From contig NZ_NJDE01000025.1 of the NCBI RefSeq assembly GCF_002205895.1, forward strand, positions 186,001 through 250,000: DNA of 64,000 nt, written 5' to 3'. This document shows positions 1 through 9,842 of this stretch, in pieces (the stretch's first letter is position 1; each line of letters opens with the position of its first letter). The notes beneath the pieces are model-generated. The model was not told the origin of the DNA and did no database searches. It was given only the letters and a program-made list of their open reading frames with translations. The DNA comes from Saccharibacillus sp. O23 (GTDB taxonomy: Bacteria; Bacillota; Bacilli; Paenibacillales; Paenibacillaceae). Position numbers and translations under genes: made by a program.

Positions 1-135
1 CGAACGGGGAAACGTCAGGCGCTGCGGGTCGCCGACGAAATACAGCAGACGGCCGGCATTGTCCGTAACGGCGACATGAATGTCGTGATTGCTTTCTACA
101 TATTGGCCCCGGGTAACTTGTACATCCTGCGACAT
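1..135 (-). CDS. L-asparaginase II family protein, N-terminal fragment
   Basis: The 45 visible residues begin MSQDVQVTRGQYVESNHDIH and reach GDPQRLTFPRS before the window edge. The R-G-x-x-V-E-S opening and the G-D-P-x-x-x-x-F-P-R-S strand are hallmarks of the asparaginase II family (PF06089), which in some members hydrolyses L-asparagine to aspartate and ammonia. The rest of the protein lies to the left of the window. A weak AGAAAGAAGAG lies about 9 nt before the ATG. It is read in the same direction as the pepV gene behind it, whose stop codon is about 30 nt upstream. The family assignment rests on a short stretch and the substrate is inferred. Confidence 0.75.
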   Translation of the reverse strand, partial: MSQDVQVTRGQYVESNHDIHVAVTDNAGRLLYFVGDPQRLTFPRS

Positions 136-167
136 CGGTTAATCTCTTCTTTCTGTTATGAAATAGG

Positions 168-1574
168 TTATTTGGCTAACTCGTAGATGGCGCGCGCGTA
201 AACGGCCGTCGCCTTCAGAAGATCGTCCACTTCGATAAATTCGTCCGCTTGATGGGCGGTCATCGGCTTGCCGGGGAAACAGGCTCCGAAAGCGACGCCT
301 TTCGGCATGAAACGGGCGTAAGTCGCTCCTCCCGTCGTCAGCAGCGTCGGCTCGTCTCCCGTTACTTCGGCATAAGCCGTTTGCAGCGCTCCGATTACGG
401 CCTCTTCCCGAGCGACGTAATGCGAACCGACTTCGCGCACGGCATCGATCCGATAGCCGAAGCGGTCCGCTTGCTCTTCGATCTGCGCCCGAATCCAGCC
501 GTAATCGGCGCCTACGGGTACGCGAAGCGTCAATCCGAACTCCGTCTCGCCTTCTTCGTGGCCGAAACGGATGACGCCCGGATTAACGGTAAGCGGTCCG
601 GTAGCCTCGTCGCGGCAGGCGACGCCCAGCGCTTCGCCTTGAAAGTCTTCGTGCAGCACGTTCAGCAGTCCGACGAACGCTTTGCCTTCCGGTTGAAGCG
701 GAGCGTCTTGCAGGAACAGAGCCAGCGTCGTGCCCGCGTTGACGCCTTCCGCCGGTTCGGAGCCGTGCGCGGAGACTCCCGTCAGCGTAAACATCGCCTG
801 TCCCGCACTGACTTCCGCTTCTCCTTTTACCCGATGCTCGCGGCAGAACTCTTCGAACGCTTCGATCAACGGACGAATGTCTCCGCTTAATACGGCATGC
901 GCCCGTTCCGGCACCATATTGATGCGCAGGCCGGATTCGAACGATTCCAACCGGACGAGACATTTGGTCGTCTGAGACGGATATTTGGGAACCAAGATCG
1001 GATTGAACTGCCCTTTTTCCGCATAAATCATCGGGAACTCCGCGTCCGGCGCAAACCCCGTTTCGGGCATCCGTTCGTGTTCCCCGTAATAATGCATGCA
1101 GCTCATTCCGCTCTCTTCGTCCGTTCCGAAGATCAGACGGACGTTTTTGCTGAGCGGCAGGCCCAGCTCTTTGACGATCTTCAATCCGTACAAAGCCGCA
1201 AGCGTCGGCCCTTTATCGTCGATCGCGCCTCGCGCATACAATTTGCCGTCGCGAATCTGCGGTTCGAACGGCGGATGCGTCCACGTTCCGGTCGCCGGAA
1301 CCACGTCCAAATGACCAAGAATTCCGATCGTCGTCTCCGGATCGAATTCGCCGTATTGGGCGTGTCCGGCGTAACCGTCGACGTTCTTCACCGTCAACCC
1401 CATGCCCTCGGTCAACTCCAACATGTAATCGAGAGCTTCGCCGATCGCTCGGCCCATCGGCCGTTTCGGAGTTGCCGTTTCCAAATCTTTGACGCTTGCG
1501 ATCCGAAGCAATCCGTCCAGATCCCTCAACAGATCTTCGCGTCTTGCTTCAGCTTCTTTTTGCCAGTCGATCAT
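168..1574 (-). CDS. pepV: Dipeptidase PepV (M20 metallopeptidase)
   Basis: A 468-residue cytoplasmic di-zinc dipeptidase of the M20A family (PepV/Sapep group), which cleaves dipeptides with an unblocked N-terminus. The metal ligands are visible: GHLDVVP (87-93, His88), the bridging Asp in RGAIDDKGP (115-123) and the catalytic Glu pair in FGTDEESG (149-156). A lid-type domain follows, with GAxxYAR-FMP and the C-terminal MTAHQADEF His motif. Length is normal for PepV. The ATG sits 7 nt behind a strong AAGGAGG. It is transcribed in the same direction as the asparaginase gene downstream, so the two may share a peptide/amino-acid scavenging transcript; that link is an inference. Confidence 0.93.
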   Translation of the reverse strand: MIDWQKEAEARREDLLRDLDGLLRIASVKDLETATPKRPMGRAIGEALDYMLELTEGMGLTVKNVDGYAGHAQYGEFDPETTIGILGHLDVVPATGTWTHPPFEPQIRDGKLYARGAIDDKGPTLAALYGLKIVKELGLPLSKNVRLIFGTDEESGMSCMHYYGEHERMPETGFAPDAEFPMIYAEKGQFNPILVPKYPSQTTKCLVRLESFESGLRINMVPERAHAVLSGDIRPLIEAFEEFCREHRVKGEAEVSAGQAMFTLTGVSAHGSEPAEGVNAGTTLALFLQDAPLQPEGKAFVGLLNVLHEDFQGEALGVACRDEATGPLTVNPGVIRFGHEEGETEFGLTLRVPVGADYGWIRAQIEEQADRFGYRIDAVREVGSHYVAREEAVIGALQTAYAEVTGDEPTLLTTGGATYARFMPKGVAFGACFPGKPMTAHQADEFIEVDDLLKATAVYARAIYELAK

Positions 1575-1651
1575 CCATCCGAGCCTCCTTGATATGTCTT
1601 TCCGTCTACGTTTGTGCCCGATTCGACTTTTATCTTACCACTATTTTCGCT

Positions 1652-4225
<2,574 letters not shown>

Positions 4226-4325
4226 TTTGCACCTCATGATTTCGATTAAATTTTAGATTCTTTTATTATACGACAAAGAATAAGAAGAAAGATGACGAAT
4301 CTCGAGGGCCGGAGCGCGCAGCGAA

Positions 4326-4376
4326 CAAAAAAAGACCGGGATATGCCGTCTAAACGACAAATCGCGGTCCGGTCTT
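4326..4376 (-). terminator. Rho-independent terminator
   Basis: On the minus strand, AAGACCGG and CCGGTCTT arms (4369-4376 and 4332-4339) enclose a loop of about 29 nt and run into TTTTTTT. It lies just beyond the stop of the AviRa-like gene and would separate it from the histidine kinase gene. Confidence 0.7.
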
Positions 4377-4400
4377 GCTTCGGCTTCGACAATCGATATT

Positions 4401-5153
4401 CTAAAAGCGGATGCAGGCATCCTGCACCGGCCGGTCTCGGTAAAGGGGTCTCAAAAAAGAAATTTTGCGCTTGCCGTGATTCATCGTGCCTTTTCTCTCG
4501 AAAGCTTCGTGTTCGGCGCGCTGCTTCTTGTCGCAGACGATCGCCACGATCGAATCTTCCGGGTCCAGTACCGGATGCAGATTCCCGAGCATCCGCCGCA
4601 CCGGATTCTCCGCGCCGCTGCCCCAAGAAGTCATCTGCCCGTAAGGCAGATCGGCAATCACGATGTTGACGTTCGCGATCGGCGGCGCGGCCGCTCCGGC
4701 AATATCGAACGCGAAGCACGAAGTCGTACGTATCGCGGAACGATCCGTCCGTTCCAGACGTTCGGCGCTTTCCAAGGCTTCCCGATGCGAGTCTTTGCCG
4801 TATCGTTCCCGATCGCGCCGCAGGCTTTCTTTTCGCGCCGACAAGCCTTCCGCGGTCAGCAGGCCGAGGTTGCGCCGAGCATGATCCAAAGCGGCCTCGT
4901 CGATATCGGAACCGTATAATTCGCTGACGCGTCCGCCGTAGTTGAAGCCGATCATCGTCAGCCAATACGCGCCGCCGCAGCAGGGATCGTAAATTTTCAA
5001 ATCGCTGCCGCCTCGCAGCCCGGCCAAGCACCGGGACATGATTTCTTTGCCGAGCCTGACCGGAAAAGCCGTGGTGCCCGGCGCATGATGCAGCACTCTG
5101 CCGCTCGAATAATCGCTGTAATCCCGCTTTTCGGTCTCGAATTGATAGATCAT
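4401..5153 (-). CDS. AviRa-like rRNA methyltransferase
   Basis: A 250-residue Rossmann-fold methyltransferase that resembles the AviRa family (PF11599). AviRa of the avilamycin producer methylates a 23S rRNA guanosine and gives orthosomycin resistance. Seen here are the N-terminal motif TTAFPVRLGKEIMSR (27-41), the SAM loop DPCCGGAYWLT (56-66), the acidic GSDIDE strand (81-86) and an IADLPYGQMTSW motif in place of the usual D/N-P-P-Y. Length matches AviRa. The ATG follows GAGAGGAGAA. The gene stands alone between tRNA-Leu and the kinase gene and has its own terminator. Family membership is judged by eye; whether it confers any resistance is unknown. Confidence 0.6.
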   Translation of the reverse strand: MIYQFETEKRDYSDYSSGRVLHHAPGTTAFPVRLGKEIMSRCLAGLRGGSDLKIYDPCCGGAYWLTMIGFNYGGRVSELYGSDIDEAALDHARRNLGLLTAEGLSARKESLRRDRERYGKDSHREALESAERLERTDRSAIRTTSCFAFDIAGAAAPPIANVNIVIADLPYGQMTSWGSGAENPVRRMLGNLHPVLDPEDSIVAIVCDKKQRAEHEAFERKGTMNHGKRKISFLRPLYRDRPVQDACIRF

Positions 5154-5210
5154 CGTTTGAAATTCTCCTCTCGGGCGCCGCCTGCGTCGATAACGGCAAA
5201 AAAACGCAAA

Positions 5211-5250
5211 GAAAAAAGCTCCCCGGCTCCGTTGAGCAAGCCGAGAAGCT
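5211..5250 (-). terminator. Terminator of tRNA-Leu
   Basis: On the minus strand a 12-bp stem (AGCTTCTCGGCT with AGCCGGGGAGCT, including G-U pairs; 5239-5250 and 5217-5228) is followed by TTTTTTC. It lies about 20 nt behind the tRNA 3' end. Confidence 0.8.
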
Positions 5251-5270
5251 CTCGTTCGTTACATAAAGGA

Positions 5271-5354
<84 letters not shown>

Positions 5355-5449
5355 TCATTATCGATCGCCGTTTAGCGCAGCGACAAGATAGATCATACCA
5401 CGAGCGTGATGCTTGCGTCAATCTTATTCAAAAAAAGTCCGGTTTGATG

Positions 5450-5478
5450 TTGCATGCGCACAAGTGTTCGTTTATAAT
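5450..5478 (+). promoter_or_regulatory. Sigma-A promoter for the 5517 gene
   Basis: TTGCAT (5450-5455) and a consensus TATAAT (5473-5478) are separated by exactly 17 nt. The start codon of the next gene lies 38 nt downstream. Confidence 0.8.
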
Positions 5479-5516
5479 AAGAACAGAACACAAGTTCCTA
5501 CAAGGTGGTGAAGAGC

Positions 5517-5993
5517 ATGACCGCTGTACAAACGACACGTGACGAACTTTCGTTGATCAAGAGCTACCTGCTGTTGACCCATATTCTCAAAGTCTTCGAG
5601 AACGATGCGAAAAGGCTGAAATCCGAAGCTACGGTGCATACTTCCCCTTTATATATCGAAATGATCCGCAGCGCTTCGCAGTGCGCGGCCGTGCTTCTGT
5701 CCGGCATCCGCCGAGAATTCAAAAAACGGCATATCCGGATCTGCGAAGTCAAACACGGCGAAGCCGGCGTCGATACCGACTACCTGTGCAGAGGCCTTCA
5801 CGGCACGATGCATATCGACAGCGAATCTTTCCGTTCGGAGACCGATTTGCGCATGCGCGCTTACATGAGCCTGCAAACCGAACCGATCGTCACCGATTCC
5901 GGCCGCCAATCGGCGTCGCCGACAAGAACTTATCCGCAGCGCCCTTCCGCGGCCGCTCCGAGCAAGAAGAAGCTTTCGGGTTCTTACGCTTGA
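5517..5993 (+). CDS. Conserved hypothetical protein
   Basis: A 158-residue soluble protein that I do not recognise. An N-terminal helical part (LSLIKSYLLLTHILKVFENDAKRL) leads to a compact region with HIRICEVKHGEAGVDTDYLCRG, and the last 40 residues are a polar Ser/Pro/Ala/Lys tail without predicted fold. The start is taken at the ATG at 5517, because AAGGTGGTG (5502-5510) is its ribosome binding site; the upstream GTG codons are part of that site. A consensus promoter stands directly upstream, so the gene is monocistronic. No membrane segment or known motif was seen. Confidence 0.65.
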   Translation: MTAVQTTRDELSLIKSYLLLTHILKVFENDAKRLKSEATVHTSPLYIEMIRSASQCAAVLLSGIRREFKKRHIRICEVKHGEAGVDTDYLCRGLHGTMHIDSESFRSETDLRMRAYMSLQTEPIVTDSGRQSASPTRTYPQRPSAAAPSKKKLSGSYA

Positions 5994-6113
5994 TCATTTA
6001 AGCTCCCCCGCCTATGCAGCCGATCCGGAAAGTCCTCCCCCGACAGGTCCGGCCGGCGCATGGGATTTGCAACTCTATAGATAGGGCGAGAGGATTCCTC
6101 CGCTCGACATGGC

Positions 6114-6152
6114 GAAGCCCGCCTTTTCCGAAGTTCGGAAAAGGCGGGCTTC
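6114..6152. terminator. Bidirectional terminator hairpin
   Basis: A perfect 15-bp stem, AAGCCCGCCTTTTCC with GGAAAAGGCGGGCTT, around a 7-nt loop. It sits between the plus-strand gene ending at 5993 and the minus-strand gene ending at 6166, so it can serve both. T-tracts are short. Confidence 0.65.
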
Positions 6153-6165
6153 TGCGTGCGTTCGA

Positions 6166-6384
6166 TTATTCCGCCAACGGATCGATCCGTTCTTCTTTGG
6201 ACGGCTGAATCAGATAGCCGCGATCCAATTTGACGACGTTGCGATTCGGGCGCCGAATCAGGACATGGGTATCGTCCCAGGCGACCACGATGCCGCGCAC
6301 GTCGTTTTCCCGGAGCGCGTCGCGCACCACGCGAACTTTTTCTCCCGAGATGCGGTAAGCGTTCAGTTGTTCGTCGCTGATCAT
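6166..6384 (-). CDS. Small conserved hypothetical protein
   Basis: A 72-residue protein starting MISDEQLNAYRISGEKVRVV. Alternating hydrophobic strands (GIVVAWDDTHVLIRRPNRNVV) suggest a small beta-barrel or SH3-like fold, but no family was recognised. The ATG is preceded by AAGAAGGAG at good spacing, which supports it as a real gene. Its stop lies next to a strong hairpin. Upstream, beyond a terminator, is the 109-residue orphan gene in the same orientation. Function unknown. Confidence 0.6.
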   Translation of the reverse strand: MISDEQLNAYRISGEKVRVVRDALRENDVRGIVVAWDDTHVLIRRPNRNVVKLDRGYLIQPSKEERIDPLAE

Positions 6385-6432
6385 GCGTTCTCCTTCTTTC
6401 TAAGCGAACTCGATTATCGTTGCTTCGTTAAC

Positions 6433-6469
6433 GAAAAAGGCCCGTGCGCGCCAACAGCGCGAACGGGCC
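6433..6469 (-). terminator. Rho-independent terminator
   Basis: Minus-strand stem GGCCCGTTCGCGC/GCGCGCACGGGCC (one mismatch) runs into TTTTTCG. It ends the transcript of the gene at 6521-6850. Confidence 0.8.
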
Positions 6470-6520
6470 GGTTTTGGAAAATCATGCGCGAATCCGAAAT
6501 CGAACGTGATCGACCCTTAC

Positions 6521-6850
6521 TTAACGCTGGGCATGCTCTTTCGAATCCGTATTTTCGAACCAGAAGTCGAGCACTTTGGCCGACATCACGCGTTGTTCGA
6601 CGTATTCCACCTGCTGCGGCGTGAATTCGTCTCTCCACGGGAACGACAACTCTTCGCACAAATCGGCGAGAGTCAACAATTCGGACCAAGCTACATAGCG
6701 TTTATACCAGAAAAATTGAGGATGTTCGATCATATAGGGATAAAGGTCATCGAATTCCGTATGCTTGCAATCGAGGGCACGCTCAAAATGGACTTTAGCG
6801 TCATTGACTTTTTTGATGAAAAATTCAGCATTTACTGTTTGTTCGCTCAT
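6521..6850 (-). CDS. Conserved hypothetical protein
   Basis: A 109-residue acidic helical protein (MSEQTVNAEFFIKKVNDAKV...) rich in aromatic residues (FFWYKRYVAW). No catalytic motif, signal peptide or membrane segment is visible and I do not recognise the family. The ATG is preceded by GGAGAGGAGGAAG. It is a single gene between the xpt gene and its own strong terminator. It looks like a genuine Paenibacillaceae-type core gene because its codon use matches its neighbours, but its role is unknown. Confidence 0.6.
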   Translation of the reverse strand: MSEQTVNAEFFIKKVNDAKVHFERALDCKHTEFDDLYPYMIEHPQFFWYKRYVAWSELLTLADLCEELSFPWRDEFTPQQVEYVEQRVMSAKVLDFWFENTDSKEHAQR

Positions 6851-6974
6851 GTCAGTCTTCCTCCTCTCCCTACTTACAAGGTATTATACGTAACATTATC
6901 GGAGGGGTAAAGCGGGAAATGTAGATTTTGCGACGAATTTCTTTCGGAACGAAGCCTGACGAAAAATCCGTACG

Positions 6975-7547
6975 TCAGTCCGCGAACACGATCCCGTCCT
7001 CTTCCAATGCTTGGATACGAACCAGAGATTCCAACCGAATTCCCTGATCGCGCAGTCCTTGCGCGCCGGGCTGAAAACATTTTTCGACCACGATTCCTAC
7101 TCCGACCAATGCGGCTTCCGCGGCATGAATGATCTTCACCAGTCCGCGCGCCGCATCGCCGTTGGCGATAATGTCATCGATCAGCAGAACTCTGTCTTCT
7201 TTTTTAATAAACCGTTTAGGAAGCATTAAATCGGTCACGATCCCTTTGGTAAAAGAAGGTACCCGTTCCACGTACGAATCCGGGTCGGCGAGCAGCGTTT
7301 TTTTGCGTCTTGCGAAGATCATCGGCACGCCGAGTTCGTGGGCGACGGCAAAAGCGACCGGAATTCCGGAGGACTCGACGGTCACGACTTTCGTTACGCC
7401 GTCCGCTGCGAAGCGTGCCGCGAACTGCCGTCCCATCTCCATCGTCAGCGCCGGGTCGACCTGGTGATTCAAGATCGCATCCAGCTTCAAGACCTGCTGC
7501 GAGACGATTTCCCCTTCGCGTTTGATCCGTTCTTTTAATTCTTCCAT
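6975..7547 (-). CDS. xpt: Xanthine phosphoribosyltransferase
   Basis: A 190-residue purine salvage enzyme that converts xanthine and PRPP to XMP. The PRPP loop VLLIDDIIANGDA (120-132) is the diagnostic type I phosphoribosyltransferase motif, and the xanthine-specific family features VTVESSGIPVA (54-65) and FARRKKTLL (78-86) are present; length equals Bacillus Xpt. The ATG has GGAGGA at normal spacing. In Bacillus subtilis xpt heads an xpt-pbuX operon behind a guanine riboswitch. Here no xanthine permease follows and I could not find the riboswitch core in the 110-nt leader. A PurBox-like element in the promoter may take its place. Confidence 0.95.
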   Translation of the reverse strand: MEELKERIKREGEIVSQQVLKLDAILNHQVDPALTMEMGRQFAARFAADGVTKVVTVESSGIPVAFAVAHELGVPMIFARRKKTLLADPDSYVERVPSFTKGIVTDLMLPKRFIKKEDRVLLIDDIIANGDAARGLVKIIHAAEAALVGVGIVVEKCFQPGAQGLRDQGIRLESLVRIQALEEDGIVFAD

Positions 7548-7589
7548 AGGCTCAGTCCTCCAAAGATTGGATTTTCACGCGTTTTCGTA

Positions 7590-7618
7590 AAAATAGCATT
7601 TTGTTCGATTTTTTTCAA
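7590..7618 (-). promoter_or_regulatory. xpt promoter with a PurBox-like element
   Basis: On the minus strand TTGAAA (7613-7618) and TATTTT (7590-7595) are 17 nt apart. The spacer holds AAAATCGAACAAA, which agrees with the Bacillus PurR box consensus (A-W-W-W-C-C-G-A-A-C-W-W-T) at 11 of 13 positions. PurR control is an inference; only one box was found and PurR normally uses two. Confidence 0.45.
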
Positions 7619-7663
7619 GGCAATAAAGCAGCTTCTTAGGGAATTTCGGCCGAATACTTGGCT

Positions 7664-8806
7664 TCATACCGTCTGTTGGCCGCGTCCTTCGTAACTCAGA
7701 TACAATCGTTTGAGTTCGATCGCCACCCGATTCAGCGAATACTGCGATTTGGCTTTCTCGCAAGCGGTTCGCGCCAATTCGTAACGGTACGACGGATCGC
7801 CGATCACCTGCTCGAGCGCGTCGGCCAGAGCGGCCGGATCGTCCGGCGGCACGAGCAGCCCGTTGACTCCGTGCTCGATCTGCTCGGGAATCCCGCCCAC
7901 GTTCGTGCCGACGAGCGCCAGACAGCAGAGCGCGGCTTCCGCGAATACGGAGCCGAACGCTTCCGCCCGCGAAGGGAGCACGAAGATATCGAAGAACGGC
8001 ATAAACTCTTCGGGATGCAGCGTATAGCCGTAGAAGATCGTATCGTCGTATACCCCCAGCTCTTGCGCCATATGCTCCAACTCTTCGCGGGACGGTCCGT
8101 CGCCGATCAAATGGAGCACGTACGGACAGCCTCGCCGTTTAAGCAGCGCGCAGGCTTCCAGCAGCACGTCCAGCCCTTTGGCCGGCACAAGGCGGCAGAC
8201 GGCCATGAGCTGCGTCACTTCGTTCTCGTGCGGCACCGGCTTGAACCGGCGTTCGTCGTAACCGTTCGGCATGATCTTGACCTGTTCGGGGTGTTCGATA
8301 TACTGCCCCATATAACGGCGAAACGCATCGGAAACGGTAATCAATTGATCGGTCCGGGCTTCCAATTCTTTGTAGATCGAAGTCAGAAAACGATGTTCCG
8401 GGCCGCCTTCTTCGATCTTGCCGTTCAGGATCAATTCGCGTTCGTAGCTGGAGTGGGTCGTTTGCAGAACGGGCGTCTCGGGAAATACCGTCTTCATCGC
8501 CAGCGCCGCGATCGGATGATGCGCATGGATCAGATCGTAAGGCTTGGTCAGACGAAGGCGGGTCCACCAGAGATAGTCGCGGTAGGTCTGCATATATTTT
8601 TGCACGATCGGACTGTCCCCGTACTGCGTCCAATCGAAGGTCTCGAACCTTACTTCTTCGCGTCCTTTGCCGCGAATCCGTTTGGGCAAAGAGAAGATTT
8701 CCATCTCCCAACGCGCCGAAGAGAACTTCTCTTGCAGATACGGGATCATGGATGATACGCCCCCCGGCTGCTCGGGCGGGAAAAATAAAGCTTGCAGCAA
8801 TCTCAC
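7664..8806 (-). CDS. GT4-like glycosyltransferase
   Basis: A GT-B fold glycosyltransferase of about 380 residues. The N-terminal acceptor domain contains PGGVSSMIPYLQ, IHAHHPIAALA and TTHSSYE; the C-terminal donor domain has VCRLVPAKGLDVLLEA and the E-x7-E region AEAFGSVFAEAALC, followed by TNVGGIPEQIEHGVNGLLV, as in family 4 retaining enzymes. The start is taken at GTG 8806 (VRLLQALFFPP) behind GGAAGGGGG; the longest ORF adds 34 unlikely residues. The gene stands alone, so the acceptor, which could be a lipid, teichoic acid or exopolysaccharide, cannot be told from context. Confidence 0.85.
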   Translation of the reverse strand: MRLLQALFFPPEQPGGVSSMIPYLQEKFSSARWEMEIFSLPKRIRGKGREEVRFETFDWTQYGDSPIVQKYMQTYRDYLWWTRLRLTKPYDLIHAHHPIAALAMKTVFPETPVLQTTHSSYERELILNGKIEEGGPEHRFLTSIYKELEARTDQLITVSDAFRRYMGQYIEHPEQVKIMPNGYDERRFKPVPHENEVTQLMAVCRLVPAKGLDVLLEACALLKRRGCPYVLHLIGDGPSREELEHMAQELGVYDDTIFYGYTLHPEEFMPFFDIFVLPSRAEAFGSVFAEAALCCLALVGTNVGGIPEQIEHGVNGLLVPPDDPAALADALEQVIGDPSYRYELARTACEKAKSQYSLNRVAIELKRLYLSYEGRGQQTV

Positions 8807-8911
8807 AGCCAGTCCCCCTTCCGCTTCATGCGTTCTTCTATTGATGATAGCCCACAACGGAGCCAAAGGTAAAGGGCAAGCCGGAACAAAAATCGACGGA
8901 TTCGGCATCTC

Positions 8912-8943
8912 GAAAAGCCGCCCGGCGCAAGGTCCGGACGGCT
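8912..8943 (-). terminator. Terminator of the rsmF-rluB pair
   Basis: Minus-strand stem AGCCGTCCGG with CCGGGCGGCT, loop of about 8 nt, then TTTTCG. It lies about 140 nt after the pseudouridine synthase stop codon. Confidence 0.6.
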
Positions 8944-9080
8944 GCCGAATAAAGACGGATCGACGGCCTGCGTCGAGCGAAAACGACAGCGCGCGAGCCG
9001 GGACGCGCCTGCTCCCGCAACCGGGTGCGGCTTCTGTCCGAAACGCGAATCTGTATCGCTCCTTCTATACGGACGCCGAC

Positions 9081-9842
9081 TTATTCGCCGCGCAGCGCCC
9101 GCAATTCGTCTTCGCTCAATTCGCGATACTGTCCGGGAGCAAGCGCGGGATCAAGTTCCAGCGGTCCCATCGTGACGCGCTTGAGGAAGATCACTTTTTT
9201 GCCGACCGCTTCGAACATGCGCTTCACCTGATGAAATTTGCCTTCCATGATCGTCAGACGAATATCCGAACGGCTTTCGTCGTCCAGCACGTAATTGCGC
9301 ACGATCTCGAGTTCGGCCGGCATCGTCTTGTAGCCGTCGTCCAGCGTGACGCCGGCCGCGAACGCTTGACCGTCGGATTCGTCGACCGCGCCGAGCACGA
9401 CGGCTTCGTACGTCTTCGGCACATGCTTGCGCGGCGACAGCAGTTCGTGCGCCAGCTTGCCGTCGTTGGTCAGCAGCAGCAGACCTTCGGTGTCTTTGTC
9501 GAGCCTTCCTACAGGGAACGGCTCGAACGCCAGATATTCGGTATCCAGCAGATCGACGACCGTGCGATCGTAACGATCTTCGGTCGCTGATACGACGCCC
9601 TGCGGTTTGTTGAGCAGCAGATAGACGAACTCGCGGTAACGGACCGGCTGTCCGTCGACTTCGATCGACGAAAGTTCCGGGTCCACCTGAAGGCCGCTGT
9701 CTTTGACCGTTTTGCCGTCTACCGCGATTCTGCCTTGTTTCGCCAACTTTTTGCTTTCGCTGCGCGTCGCCAAACCCAGATGCGACAAGATTTTATCGAG
9801 GCGCAGCTTCTTGCCGCTTTTCGGTTTCGGTTCTTGGTTCAT
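9081..9842 (-). CDS. rRNA pseudouridine synthase, RsuA/RluB family
   Basis: A 253-residue enzyme that isomerises a specific rRNA uridine to pseudouridine. An S4 RNA-binding domain (about 13-60, RLDKILSHLGLATRSESKKL) precedes the catalytic domain with GRLDKDTEGLLLLTNDG (112-128), in which Asp115 is the nucleophile. Its ATG overlaps the TGA of the upstream RsmF-type gene (ATGA), indicating translational coupling of two rRNA modification enzymes. The open frame continues upstream to 11327 only because it runs through the opposite GC-rich frame of rsmF; the true start is MNQEPKPKSG. The 16S (RsuA) versus 23S (RluB) target cannot be decided by eye. Confidence 0.92.
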   Translation of the reverse strand: MNQEPKPKSGKKLRLDKILSHLGLATRSESKKLAKQGRIAVDGKTVKDSGLQVDPELSSIEVDGQPVRYREFVYLLLNKPQGVVSATEDRYDRTVVDLLDTEYLAFEPFPVGRLDKDTEGLLLLTNDGKLAHELLSPRKHVPKTYEAVVLGAVDESDGQAFAAGVTLDDGYKTMPAELEIVRNYVLDDESRSDIRLTIMEGKFHQVKRMFEAVGKKVIFLKRVTMGPLELDPALAPGQYRELSEDELRALRGE

